Translations under genes and position numbers: made by a program | Shown here: piece after piece, positions 50,582 through 60,227 of the stretch | Layout of the letters: every line of letters starts with the position of its first letter | How positions within the stretch are numbered: position 1 is the first letter of the stretch | Assembly: GCA_041687435.1 (NCBI GenBank) | Contig: JAWLBX010000001.1 | Span: 186,001 to 250,000 of the forward strand | Direction of reading: 5' to 3' | Source of the DNA: JACKII01 sp041687435 | Lineage (GTDB): Bacteria; Pseudomonadota; Alphaproteobacteria; Bin95 | Length of the DNA stretch: 64,000 nt | The notes under the pieces: model-generated | Database searches by the model: none | The model's input: only the letters and a program-made list of their open reading frames with translations | What the model was told of the DNA's origin: nothing

Positions 50582-51967
50582 CATTGAGCCATGCCGGGCC
50601 GCAGGCGGCTCCGCAGCAATCGGCCAAATCGTCGTGAACCGGCTGCCTTCTCCCGGCGCGCTTTCGATAGTCAGGCGGCCGCGATGACGATTGAGAATAT
50701 GTTTGACGATCGCCAGCCCAAGCCCGGTGCCGCCCGCCTTGCGTGAGCGCGCCGCATCCACGCGGTAGAACCGCTCCGTCAGCCGGTGCAGATGCTCGCG
50801 CGGGATGCCATCGCCGTTATCGCTCACCGAGATGGCGACGGTGCCCTGCTGCCGCCGGCCGGCAATTCGGACCACGCCACCTTGGCGGCCATACTTGATG
50901 GCATTCTCGATCAGGTTCCGCAGCACCTGCCCCACCTGATCGGCATCGCCAACGATCGGCGGCAGATCGTCGGAAAGCGAGACCTCCAGCATGACAGACC
51001 GCTCGGCCGCGATGCCTTTCAGCATCGTCACCATAGAGGCAACCAGCGGCTGAAGATCTACGGTATCCGCTGGCGGATTGTGCTCCTCGAGTTCAATGCG
51101 CGAGAGCGACAACAGATCGTCCACCAGCCGACCCATGCGCCCGGTTTGCTCCGCCATGATCGCCAGAAACCGCTCCTGAGCGGCCGCATCGTCCTTTGCC
51201 GGGCCTTGCATCGTCTCGATAAAGCCGGTCAGGCTTGAAAGTGGCGTCCGCAATTCATGGCTGACATTGGCGACGAAATCGACCCGCATCTGCTCGGTCC
51301 GGCGCAACGCCGTCAGATCCTCGAACACCAGCACCATTCCTGCGGCAACCCCATCGTCACGGACAAGCGGTGCGATGCGGGCCCGCAGCGAGCGCTCGAC
51401 CGGGCCGGAAATCTCGAAGTCGATATCCTGGGCCTGCCCACCGCCAAACGCGTGGTCCAGGCCTTCAAGAAGGTCTGGGCTGCGCAACACTTCCGCCAGG
51501 TTGCGGCCGGTCAGAGCGGAGCCCAACAAATTTTCCGCCGCCAGATTGCCATGCAGGATGCGGCGCCCGCTGCCCACAACGAGAATGGGTTCGGGCAGGG
51601 CATCGATCAGCCGTTCCGCTTCCAGTGCCCGCACCTCCAACGCCCGCTCGCTCCTGAAGGCCCGCCGTCGGGCCTCCTCCAGACAGCGGGCCAGCGTTGC
51701 GCCAACCGGTGTCAGCAGGGTCGGCACCTGCGCCGGACTGCCGGCCGTGCCGATGCGTTCCGCCTTCAGCCGCAGGGACGCCACGTCCCGCGCCCAAGCC
51801 AGCGCGACCGCCCCGGCGGCAAGGACGGTCAACCCGGCGCCGATTGCCAGCGCAGGAACCGCAACCGCTCCCATCACAGACAGCACAACCAGCACGGTGG
51901 CGCCAGGCACCGCCACAGCCATGAGGCCGAACAAGAAATCGCTGCGGCTGATTCTAACCCGCTGCAC
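50573..51967 (-). CDS. phoR: Phosphate regulon sensor histidine kinase PhoR
   Basis: A 464-residue membrane sensor kinase. Two N-terminal membrane helices (about 11-30 and 35-58), a PAS region (about 118-220) and the kinase core with FVANVSHELRTPLSSL (phospho-acceptor His237), NLIENAIKYG, DNGDGIP and GGTGLGLAIVKHI are all present. The start is a GTG at 51967 with GGAGG about 12 nt upstream. Transcribed before pstS and partner of PhoB at the other end of the block. Confidence 0.94.
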   Translation of the reverse strand: MQRVRISRSDFLFGLMAVAVPGATVLVVLSVMGAVAVPALAIGAGLTVLAAGAVALAWARDVASLRLKAERIGTAGSPAQVPTLLTPVGATLARCLEEARRRAFRSERALEVRALEAERLIDALPEPILVVGSGRRILHGNLAAENLLGSALTGRNLAEVLRSPDLLEGLDHAFGGGQAQDIDFEISGPVERSLRARIAPLVRDDGVAAGMVLVFEDLTALRRTEQMRVDFVANVSHELRTPLSSLTGFIETMQGPAKDDAAAQERFLAIMAEQTGRMGRLVDDLLSLSRIELEEHNPPADTVDLQPLVASMVTMLKGIAAERSVMLEVSLSDDLPPIVGDADQVGQVLRNLIENAIKYGRQGGVVRIAGRRQQGTVAISVSDNGDGIPREHLHRLTERFYRVDAARSRKAGGTGLGLAIVKHILNRHRGRLTIESAPGEGSRFTTIWPIAAEPPAARHGSMVS

Positions 51968-52064
51968 AGGCCCGCACCCCTCCGATTGGTCGGTCTGATG
52001 ACTCAGGAACCGGGATTATGCCGCGGCCTTGGGACCGGCGCCAGCCGGTCCGCCATCAGGTGCC

Positions 52065-54338
52065 TCAACGGATCGCAGCATGAGCCGCCATCGCGGCCAT
52101 GTTGACGAGTTCGGAAACCCCGGCGCCCATCTGGACGACCTGCACAGGCTTCTCCAGCCCCAACAGCATCGGCCCGATCACGGTGCCGCCCGCCATTTTC
52201 TGCAACAGCTTGGCAGAGATGTTGGCGGAATGCAGCGCCGGCATCACCAACACGTTGGCCGGGCCGGACAGGCGCGCAAACGGATAAAGCCGTTTCATCA
52301 GATCATGGTCCAGCGCCACATCGGCGGACATGTCGCCCTCGTACTCGAAATCGACCGCCCGCTGGTCCAGCTTCGCCACCGCCTGCGAAACCCGTTCGGT
52401 CGACGGCAGTGCCGGGTTGCCGAATGTGGAATAGCTGAGAAAAGCCACCCGCGGCTCCAGCCCGAGCGCGCGCGCAGCCTGAGCTGCCTGCACCCCGATT
52501 TCCGCCAGTTCGTCGCCCGTCGGCACCTCATGCACCAGCGTATCCGCGATGACCACGGTCCGGTCGCGCGACAGGATCGCGGTGACTCCCATCACGGTGG
52601 AGCCATCGTTCGCGGGGCCGATCGCCCGCGTCACCTCGTCGAAGCACACACGAAACGACCGGGTTAGCCCCGTCACCATCGCATCCGCATCGCCCATCGC
52701 CACCATGCAGGCGGAGAACACGTTCCGGTCCTGGTTCACCATGCGCTGGCAATCGCGCGCCAAGTAGCCCTGGCGTTGCAGCCGGGAATACAGGTATTCG
52801 CGATACCGGGCATTGTTGTCGCTGAGGCGTGCGTTGTGGATTTCCAGGCCCAGTGTCGAATCATGGCCCAGATTGCGCATTGCCTGCGCCACCACATCCT
52901 CGCGCCCGATCAGAATCGGGTGGCCAAGGCCATCGCCGCGGAAGGCCAGCGCCGCCCGGATGGCGCGCTCGTCCTCGCCTTCCGCAAATACCACTCGCTT
53001 TTGGTTTGCGCGCACATCGGCAAATACCCGGTCGAGCCGGTCCGCCGTCGGGTCCAGCCGCATGGCCAATTGCCGCTCGTAGGTTGGCCAGTCGGTGATC
53101 TCCTTACGGGCAACGCCCGACTCGATGGCCGCCTTGGCAACGGCGACCGGAATTCGGGTAATCAGGCGCGGATCGAACGGGGTTGGGATGATATAATCGG
53201 GGCCAAAGCGCAACTGAAGGCCGGAATAGGCTGCCGCCACCTCGTCCGGCACATCCTCCCGCGCCAGTTCTGCCAGGGCCTCCGCCGCCGCGCGCTTCAT
53301 CGCGTCATTGATCGACGTTGCCCGCACGTCCAGCGCGCCGCGAAAGATGAACGGGAAGCCCAGAACATTGTTGACCTGGTTTGGATAGTCGCTGCGCCCG
53401 GTCGCCATGATGGCATCGTCGCGGATCGCCCGCACTTCTTCCGGTGTGATCTCCGGATCCGGGTTCGCCATGGCAAAGATGATCGGATTGGCCGCCATCG
53501 ACTTGATCATATCGGCGGTAAACGCGCCCCTCACGGACAAGCCGAACAGCACGTCCGCGCCACGCACCGCTTCCGCCAGGGTCCGCGCCGGCGTCGGCGC
53601 CGCATGAGCGGACTTCCATTGATTCATGCCCTCCGTACGGCCCTGGTAGATGACACCGCGGCTGTCGCACATGATGATGTTTTCGTTGGCAACACCAAAG
53701 CCCTTGACCAGTTCGATGCAGGCAATCGCCGCCGCGCCCGCGCCATTGATCACCAGCTTGATGTCGGCGATGTTGCGCCCGGTCATGTGCACCGCGTTGA
53801 TCAGGCCCGCGGCGGCAATGATTGCCGTGCCGTGCTGGTCGTCATGAAACACCGGGATATCCATCAGCTCGCGCAGCCGCTGCTCGATGATGAAGCATTC
53901 CGGCGCCTTGATATCCTCCAGATTGATGCCGCCCCAGCTTTTGCCCAGCAGCTTCACGCAGTTGATGAACTCGGTCGAATCGCGGGTATCCACCTCGATA
54001 TCGACAGCGTCCACATCGGCGAAGCGCTTGAACAGAACCGCCTTGCCTTCCATCACCGGCTTGGAAGCCAGCGCACCGATATCGCCCAGGCCCAGCACCG
54101 CCGACCCGTCGGAAATGACGGCGACCAGATTGCCCTTCGACGTGTAGTCGTAGGCCAGATCCGGGTCCTTCTCGATCTCCAGGCAGGGCGCGGCAACGCC
54201 GGGCGAGTAGGCCAGCGACAGGTGGTATTGCGTCGTCAGCGGCTTTGTCGGCACGACCTCGATCTTGCCGGGCCGCCCCATCGCATGCATCCGCAGCGAT
54301 TCCTGGTCCAGGGCCGAATATTGGGAATGGTCAGCCAT
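52065..54338 (-). CDS. maeB: NADP-dependent malic enzyme (MaeB type, with phosphotransacetylase-like domain)
   Basis: A 757-residue enzyme that converts malate to pyruvate. The N-terminal malic domain has LSLAYSPGVAAPCLEI, DGSAVLGLGDIGALASKPVM, with the catalytic Lys in EGKAVLFKRF, and the Rossmann region VINGAGAAAIACIELVKGFG. The C-terminal third (about 425-757) is a phosphotransacetylase-like domain, as VVFAEGEDERAIRAALAFRG and LVMPALHSANISAKLL. In characterised homologues this domain is regulatory, binding acetyl-CoA. Length matches the family. Monocistronic. Confidence 0.95.
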   Translation of the reverse strand: MADHSQYSALDQESLRMHAMGRPGKIEVVPTKPLTTQYHLSLAYSPGVAAPCLEIEKDPDLAYDYTSKGNLVAVISDGSAVLGLGDIGALASKPVMEGKAVLFKRFADVDAVDIEVDTRDSTEFINCVKLLGKSWGGINLEDIKAPECFIIEQRLRELMDIPVFHDDQHGTAIIAAAGLINAVHMTGRNIADIKLVINGAGAAAIACIELVKGFGVANENIIMCDSRGVIYQGRTEGMNQWKSAHAAPTPARTLAEAVRGADVLFGLSVRGAFTADMIKSMAANPIIFAMANPDPEITPEEVRAIRDDAIMATGRSDYPNQVNNVLGFPFIFRGALDVRATSINDAMKRAAAEALAELAREDVPDEVAAAYSGLQLRFGPDYIIPTPFDPRLITRIPVAVAKAAIESGVARKEITDWPTYERQLAMRLDPTADRLDRVFADVRANQKRVVFAEGEDERAIRAALAFRGDGLGHPILIGREDVVAQAMRNLGHDSTLGLEIHNARLSDNNARYREYLYSRLQRQGYLARDCQRMVNQDRNVFSACMVAMGDADAMVTGLTRSFRVCFDEVTRAIGPANDGSTVMGVTAILSRDRTVVIADTLVHEVPTGDELAEIGVQAAQAARALGLEPRVAFLSYSTFGNPALPSTERVSQAVAKLDQRAVDFEYEGDMSADVALDHDLMKRLYPFARLSGPANVLVMPALHSANISAKLLQKMAGGTVIGPMLLGLEKPVQVVQMGAGVSELVNMAAMAAHAAIR

Positions 54339-54509
54339 CGCACTTTATCTCCCGCCGTTCCGGCCGGCACCCATGGCTGGTGCGTACCGGAATCCACTGT
54401 TCGAATTCGGTTCAGTAGTGGTTTGCCGTTTCCGCATCGCCAAGCGCCTTTTCACCCCTCGAAACAATCGGGAAGAAAAAAACACGTTGCGGCGCAATCC
54501 CTGCCGCCA

Positions 54510-55688
54510 CTAGGCCGCGCGGCCCAGCCTTTGCTCCACCAGATTGACGAAGTAGCTGGCGCCGATCGGCAGTGCCGCGTCATTGAAGTTGTATCGCGGA
54601 TGGTGCAGTGCACCCTCGCCGCCGACCTGCCCGCCCTGGCCGAGCCAGATATAGCAGCCGGGTTTTTCCTGCAGCATGTAGGAGAAATCCTCAGCACCCA
54701 TCACCGGCGGGATATCCCGCACCACGGCCTCATCGCCAACCACGGCCTTGGCGGCATCGGCGGCATATTCCGCATTGGCCTCGTGATTGATCGTCACCGG
54801 ATAACCCCGCCGGTAACGCAGTTCCGCCGACCCGCCGAGCGCCGCAGCGATGCCGGTCGTCACTGCCTCCATCCGCTCGATGATCATGTCCTGCACCTTC
54901 GGATCGAACGTGCGCACAGTGCCGCCCAGCAGCGCGGTGTCCGGGATCACGTTGAACGCCTCGCCCGCATGGAACCGGGTCACGCTGATGACGCCGCTTT
55001 TCTGCGGGTCTGTGTTGCGGCTGACAATGCTCTGCAATGCCGTGACGATCTGGGAGCCGATCAGCACCGGATCGACTGAGGTCTGCGGGAAGGCTCCATG
55101 GCCGCCGCGGCCCTGAATGGCGATGTCGAACGTATCCGCCGCCGCCATCATCGGCCCGCTCATGACGCCGATCTTGCCAAATTCCATGTGCGGCGCGTTG
55201 TGCAGGCCATAGACTTCGTCACACGGAAACCGCTCGAACAGTCCATCCCGGATCATCGCCTTGGCACCTGCAAAGCCTTCCTCCGCCGGCTGGAAGATGA
55301 AATGAACCGTGCCCTTGAAATTCGGGTTTTCCGCCAGATGCTTTGCCGCACCCAGCAGGGTGGCGGTATGGCCGTCATGCCCGCAGGCGTGCATCTTGCC
55401 GTCGTATTGCGACTTGTAGGGCAGGTCGTTCAGTTCCTCCAACGGCAGCGCGTCCATGTCCGCCCGCAAACCAATAGAGCGGCTGCCGGGCTCCCTGCCC
55501 TCCAGCGTGCCGACCAGCCCCGTCTTGCCCAGGCCGCGGGTCACCTTGATACCCCAGCTTTCCAACTTTTCCGCCACCAGTTGCGAGGTCCGCACCTCCT
55601 CGAACGCCAGTTCCGGGTGGGCGTGGATATCCTGGCGCCATTCCGCCATTTCATCCTGCATCGCGGCGATGGAGTTGATCACGGGCAT
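54510..55688 (-). CDS. M20 family amidohydrolase (hippurate hydrolase-like)
   Basis: A 392-residue metallopeptidase/amidohydrolase. Metal ligands lie in LRADMDALPL, MHACGHDGHTATLLG (Cys102 and His104) and FQPAEEGFAGA (Glu136-137), with the later His in GRGGHGAFP of the dimerisation domain. This Cys-containing form is the M20D group of hippurate and N-acyl amino acid hydrolases. ATG at 55688 has GGAGG 11 nt upstream; earlier in-frame codons lack similarity. Confidence 0.92.
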   Translation of the reverse strand: MPVINSIAAMQDEMAEWRQDIHAHPELAFEEVRTSQLVAEKLESWGIKVTRGLGKTGLVGTLEGREPGSRSIGLRADMDALPLEELNDLPYKSQYDGKMHACGHDGHTATLLGAAKHLAENPNFKGTVHFIFQPAEEGFAGAKAMIRDGLFERFPCDEVYGLHNAPHMEFGKIGVMSGPMMAAADTFDIAIQGRGGHGAFPQTSVDPVLIGSQIVTALQSIVSRNTDPQKSGVISVTRFHAGEAFNVIPDTALLGGTVRTFDPKVQDMIIERMEAVTTGIAAALGGSAELRYRRGYPVTINHEANAEYAADAAKAVVGDEAVVRDIPPVMGAEDFSYMLQEKPGCYIWLGQGGQVGGEGALHHPRYNFNDAALPIGASYFVNLVEQRLGRAA

Positions 55689-55880
55689 CGCGTCTCGGAC
55701 CTCCGATTCTGACTGGGTTGCTGTTGCCGCGACCCTAGCGCCTTCGCCGCAAGGCGCAAGCGCTTGCTGCGGGCGCCTTTGCCATTTCATCCGCCACCGG
55801 AATCGCCTTTCCTGGCGCAACCGCTATGGTAGCGCTGCCTACCCTCTCCACCTCTACCGACAGAGCAAGCCCAGCAGCCG

Positions 55881-58574
55881 ATGAGCTCATCCGATTCCGC
55901 CCCCACGCCGATGATGGCGCAATACCTCGCCCTGAAGGAGGCGAACCAGGGCTTCCTGCTATTCTACCGCATGGGCGATTTCTACGAGATGTTCTTTGAC
56001 GATGCGGTCAAGGCCGCCCCCGTATTGAACATCGCGCTCACCAAACGTGGCCGGCACGGCGGCGACGACATTCCAATGGCCGGCGTGCCGGTCCGCTCGC
56101 ACGAAGCCTATCTGCACCGGCTGATCAACGCCGGCTTCAAGGTCGCCATCTGCGAGCAGACGGAAGACCCGGCGGAGGCCAAGAAACGCGGCGCCAAATC
56201 CGTCGTCGCCCGCGACGTGGTCCGCCGCGTCACCCGCGGCACGCTGACCGAGGATTCCCTGTTGGATGCCCGCCAGCACAACTATCTGGCGGCGCTTGCG
56301 GAAGTGGCGGGTGAATTCGGCCTCGCCTGGGCCGATATCTCGACCGGCGCTTTCACCGTTCAGACCCTGTCCGAAAGCGGCCTGGCTGCCGCCCTCGCCC
56401 GCCTCGCCCCCAAGGAGTTGCTGCTGCCAGAACGGCTGATGGACCGGGAGGCCTTGTTCGAGCTTTGGGCCGAACACAAAACCGCACTCACGCCCCTGCC
56501 CGGCGTCAAGTTCGATACGGCCAACGGACACCGGCGGCTGTTGGATGCCTACAAGGTCGCCAGCCTGGATGCATTCGGCAGCTTCACCCGGCCGGAGATC
56601 GCTGCTGCCGGTGCATTGTTCGACTATCTGGACCTGACCCAGGTCGACCGGCTGCCACGCCTCGATCCGCCGCGGCATTTCACCGGTGCTGCGGTGATGG
56701 AGATCGACGCCGCCACCCGCCGCAATCTGGAACTGACGGAAGCGCTGTCTGGCGGGCGGCAGGGCACGCTGCTGGCGGCCATCGATCGGACGGTAACAGG
56801 TGCCGGCGCACGGCTGCTGTTCGCCTGGCTTTCCGCCCCGCTGACCGATTCCGGCCGTATCGCCGCCCGCCTCGACGCCGTGCAATTCTTGTGCGAGGCG
56901 ACCAGCACACGGGAAGATCTGCGGGAGCAGCTTGGCCGCTGCCCGGATCTGGCTCGCGCTCTGCAACGCCTCTCGCTGGACCGTGGCGGGCCGCGCGATC
57001 TCGCAGCGGTACGGGAGGCCGCGCGTATCGCCGGCGTGCTGCGCGTCCTCCTCGGCGATGCCACCGCCGACCTGAGCGACAGCCGCCCGGAGCTTCTCGC
57101 CGATACTATTGCATCCCTCGGCCAATTCAGCCCGCTGGTGAAGCGCCTGACCCGCGCCCTGGCCCCCGAACTGCCGGCCAACCCACGCGACGGCGGCTTC
57201 ATCGCGCCCGGCTATGCGCCGGAACTGGACGAGTTGCGGACCCTGCGCGATGACAGCCGCCGCCATATCGCCGCTTTGCAGAAACGCTATGCCGATGAAA
57301 CCGGCGTCGCCAGCCTGCGGGTGAAGCACAACAACGTGCTCGGCTATTTCGTTGAGGTCGGACAGAACCAAGCCGCCCGGCTACAAAGCGACGAGCGCTT
57401 CGTGCACCGGCAAAGCATGGCCAACGCCATGCGCTTTACCACCGTCGAACTGTCCGACCTGGAAGCGCGCATCATGCAGGCCGGCGACCGGTCGCTTGCC
57501 CTGGAATTGGAACTGTTCGCCGATTTGGTGGCGGAGATCACGAGCCGCGCCAACGATCTGTCCCGCACCGCGGAAGCGCTGGCCCTGCTCGACGTGCTGG
57601 CCGGGCTGGCCGAACTTGCGGTAGACCTGCGCTACGCAAGGCCGGTGGTGGACAACACCCTGGCCTTCAAGATCACGGACGGCCGCCACCCGGTTGTGGA
57701 GGCGGTGCTGACCTCCGACGGCAAATCCTTCATTCCAAACGATTGCGACCTCTCCGCCGACCGCGAGCCAGCGGAGCGGCTCTGGCTCGTCACCGGCCCG
57801 AACATGGCGGGCAAAAGCACCTATCTGCGCCAGAATGCGCTGATCGCGATCATGGCCCAGATCGGCAGTTTCGTGCCAGCCACCGCCGCCCATATCGGCG
57901 TGGTCGACCGCCTGTTCAGCCGCGTCGGCGCGGCGGACGATCTGGCCCGCGGCCGCTCCACTTTCATGGTGGAAATGGTGGAGACTGCCGCCATCCTGAA
58001 CCAAGCCGGCCAGCGGGCGCTGGTCATTCTGGACGAGATCGGCCGCGGCACGGCCACCTTCGACGGCCTGTCGATCGCCTGGGCCGCCGTCGAACATCTG
58101 CACGACCAGCTGCGCTGCCGCGCCCTGTTCGCGACGCACTATCACGAGCTCACCATGCTGGAAGGCCGCCTCGACGCGCTGCACTTGGCGACCATGCGCA
58201 TCCGCGAGTGGAAGGACAACGTCGTTTTCCTGCATGAGGTCACGGAGGGCGCGGCCGACCGGTCCTACGGCATCCACGTCGCCCGCCTGGCGGGCGTGCC
58301 GAAACCGGTGCTGGCGCGGGCAGAGGAAGTGCTGCAACTGTTGGAGGAAGGCGATCAGGGCTCTGCCGTGCGCCGGCTGGTGGAAGATTTGCCCCTGTTC
58401 GCGGCCGCGAAACCACTAGTGCCCGCCGCTGCCGCCACCCCCAAGCCCGCCGCCGCGCCGGACGGACTCCTGCATGTGCTGGACGAGACCGACCCCGACA
58501 GCCTCTCCCCGCGCGAGGCGCTGGACCTGATCTACCGGCTGAAACGGCTGGCAAGTGAGGCTGGAAAGAATTAG
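55881..58574 (+). CDS. mutS: DNA mismatch repair protein MutS
   Basis: An 897-residue mismatch-recognition ATPase. FYRMGDFYEMF holds the mismatch-intercalating Phe-X-Glu (34-36). The ATPase has Walker A GPNMAGKSTYLRQN (about 639), DEIGRGTATFDGLSIAWA and FATHYHELTMLEG. The C-terminal tetramerisation/clamp region ends in LSPREALDLIYRLKRLAS. Divergent from the amidohydrolase; a start at the ATG at 55911 or 55914 is also possible. Confidence 0.97.
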   Translation: MSSSDSAPTPMMAQYLALKEANQGFLLFYRMGDFYEMFFDDAVKAAPVLNIALTKRGRHGGDDIPMAGVPVRSHEAYLHRLINAGFKVAICEQTEDPAEAKKRGAKSVVARDVVRRVTRGTLTEDSLLDARQHNYLAALAEVAGEFGLAWADISTGAFTVQTLSESGLAAALARLAPKELLLPERLMDREALFELWAEHKTALTPLPGVKFDTANGHRRLLDAYKVASLDAFGSFTRPEIAAAGALFDYLDLTQVDRLPRLDPPRHFTGAAVMEIDAATRRNLELTEALSGGRQGTLLAAIDRTVTGAGARLLFAWLSAPLTDSGRIAARLDAVQFLCEATSTREDLREQLGRCPDLARALQRLSLDRGGPRDLAAVREAARIAGVLRVLLGDATADLSDSRPELLADTIASLGQFSPLVKRLTRALAPELPANPRDGGFIAPGYAPELDELRTLRDDSRRHIAALQKRYADETGVASLRVKHNNVLGYFVEVGQNQAARLQSDERFVHRQSMANAMRFTTVELSDLEARIMQAGDRSLALELELFADLVAEITSRANDLSRTAEALALLDVLAGLAELAVDLRYARPVVDNTLAFKITDGRHPVVEAVLTSDGKSFIPNDCDLSADREPAERLWLVTGPNMAGKSTYLRQNALIAIMAQIGSFVPATAAHIGVVDRLFSRVGAADDLARGRSTFMVEMVETAAILNQAGQRALVILDEIGRGTATFDGLSIAWAAVEHLHDQLRCRALFATHYHELTMLEGRLDALHLATMRIREWKDNVVFLHEVTEGAADRSYGIHVARLAGVPKPVLARAEEVLQLLEEGDQGSAVRRLVEDLPLFAAAKPLVPAAAATPKPAAAPDGLLHVLDETDPDSLSPREALDLIYRLKRLASEAGKN

Positions 58575-58606
58575 CTTCGAACAGAGAGAATAACAGGAGT
58601 AACGCC

Positions 58607-58918
58607 ATGATCACCGCCATCGTCCAATTCCAACTCCCCAAAGCCCTGACCCGTGACGAGGCCAAGAAAATTTTTGAAGGCAGCGCGCCTAGCTATCAGG
58701 GAATGCAAGGATTGGTGCGTAAGAATTATCTCCTGTCCGAGGACGGCAAGACTGCCGGCGGTGCCTACACATGGGAGAGCCGCGAAGCTGCCGATGCCGT
58801 CTATAATGACGAATGGCGCGCACTGATGGTGCAGCGTTACGGAGCGCCGCCGTCCGTGACCTATTTCGAAAGCCCGGTTCTGGTTGATAACGAACGTGGC
58901 ACGATCGAAAGCAACTAA
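58607..58918 (+). CDS. Small ABM-fold (YdhR-like) protein
   Basis: A 103-residue protein with a dimeric alpha/beta-barrel layout, resembling YdhR-like putative monooxygenases: ITAIVQFQLPKALTRDEAKK at the N-terminus and GGAYTWESREAADAVYNDEW near the middle. Members of this superfamily bind small hydrophobic or aromatic molecules. Function unknown. AGGAG lies 9 nt upstream of the ATG. Its end overlaps the following TPR gene. Confidence 0.75.
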   Translation: MITAIVQFQLPKALTRDEAKKIFEGSAPSYQGMQGLVRKNYLLSEDGKTAGGAYTWESREAADAVYNDEWRALMVQRYGAPPSVTYFESPVLVDNERGTIESN

Positions 58919-60194
58919 CCCCGCACCGCTATTGCACCGCGCCGCCCAGGCGCTGCAAGCGGGCGATCTGGTAACGGCCGAGCGCACCTGCCGCGGGGTG
59001 CTCAAGCATTCGCCGAACCATCCGGGCGCGCTGCACCTGCTGGGCCTCACCGGTGTGCGGGCGGGCCATGTCCAGGCTGGTGTGGACTTGCTGCGCAAGG
59101 CGGTAGACGTCGCGCCACACTATGCCGAGGCCTGGGCCAGTCTTGGCCGTGCCCTTGCCGATAGCGGGGATTTTGCCGGCGCCGAACAGGCCTATCGCCA
59201 AGCCCTTGCCGCCCGGCCGCACTATTGGCCGGCAGAAAACGGCCTTGCCGCCGTGTTGAAAGCCAAAGGCCAGATTGCCGAGGCGCGCAGCATCCTCACC
59301 ACCGCGGCCGGGACGCACCCGGACCAAGCCTCTCCCCCCTTCGAGCTGGCAAACCTGCTCCAGGAACAGGGCGACCTGACCGCCGCCATCGCAGCCTATA
59401 CCGCGGCGTTGGCCCGCAATCCCGGCCTGACCTCCGCCCGCAGCAACCGCGCCGCCGCCCGGCTGAAAGCCGGCGACGCTGCAGGCGCGCTGGAAGATGC
59501 AGACGCCTATCTGGCCACCGGGACGAAAAGCGCCAATGTCGTCGCCTACCGGGTGCTGGCCCTGCAATTCCTGGGGCGGGTGGACGAAGCGCGGGAGTGG
59601 GCCGATACCGCCAGCATGGTCTACCCGGTCACTCCCGCGGCCGAACCGGGTTTTGCTGCCCGGCTGGAGGCCGATATCCGCGCCCATCCGCAACTCATCC
59701 AGGATTGGGACCCGGCGAAGCGGGCCGCGCGCGGCGGCAAGGTGGTGCCAGACCTGACGCGCGAGCCCACACCCGCCATAGCCCAGTTCCTCGCTTTGGT
59801 CCGGGCAGAGGTGGATGGGTTGCGCGATCGTCTGCCGGACCGCGCCGGCCATCCGTTTTTCGGCGCGAAGCCAAATGACTATCGTATGATAGTCTGGGCG
59901 AACGTCCTCGCGCCCGGTGGCCATCAGGCAGCGCACATCCACAATTACGGCTGGATCTCGGGCGTCTATTACCCCTTGCTGCCAGACGACATAACGGATG
60001 CAACCGACGCCGGATGGATCAGCTTCGGCGCGCCCGGCTACAGCCTGCCCAGCCCGCCAAATCTGGAAACCCTCACGCTGCAGCCAGCGCCCGGCGGCAT
60101 GTTCCTGTTTCCCTCCTACCTCTGGCACCACACCGTGCCGCTGGAAACCGGGGCGGAGCGGATCAGTATCGCCTTCGACATTGTGCCAGCTTGA
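58896..60194 (+). CDS. TPR repeat protein with C-terminal 2OG-Fe(II) oxygenase-like domain
   Basis: About 432 residues. The N-terminal half consists of TPR units, for example LHLLGLTGVRAGHVQAGVDL, AWASLGRALADSGDFAGAE and PPFELANLLQEQGDLTAAIA. The C-terminal about 170 residues match the putative 2OG-Fe(II) oxygenase family (2OG-FeII_Oxy_5): AHIHNYGWISGVYYP and GGMFLFPSYLWHHTVP. The metal site looks like H-x-H...H rather than the H-x-D...H of classical enzymes. No ribosome site is evident; a GTG at 58896 or TTG at 58884 could begin it, both inside the preceding gene, implying coupling. Substrate unknown. Confidence 0.75.
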   Translation: MARSKATNPAPLLHRAAQALQAGDLVTAERTCRGVLKHSPNHPGALHLLGLTGVRAGHVQAGVDLLRKAVDVAPHYAEAWASLGRALADSGDFAGAEQAYRQALAARPHYWPAENGLAAVLKAKGQIAEARSILTTAAGTHPDQASPPFELANLLQEQGDLTAAIAAYTAALARNPGLTSARSNRAAARLKAGDAAGALEDADAYLATGTKSANVVAYRVLALQFLGRVDEAREWADTASMVYPVTPAAEPGFAARLEADIRAHPQLIQDWDPAKRAARGGKVVPDLTREPTPAIAQFLALVRAEVDGLRDRLPDRAGHPFFGAKPNDYRMIVWANVLAPGGHQAAHIHNYGWISGVYYPLLPDDITDATDAGWISFGAPGYSLPSPPNLETLTLQPAPGGMFLFPSYLWHHTVPLETGAERISIAFDIVPA

Positions 60195-60227
60195 CGCTGG
60201 GGTGCTGGCTGGCGCTAGTGTGGCCGC

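Noticed and set aside
52776..55079. A 767-codon plus-strand frame opposite maeB and the amidohydrolase
   Set aside because: It spans two well-supported genes on the other strand and has shadow-frame composition rich in His, Arg and Gln, with no motif.
55959..57371. A 470-codon minus-strand frame inside mutS
   Set aside because: Shadow of a highly conserved gene, with low-complexity residues and no domain.
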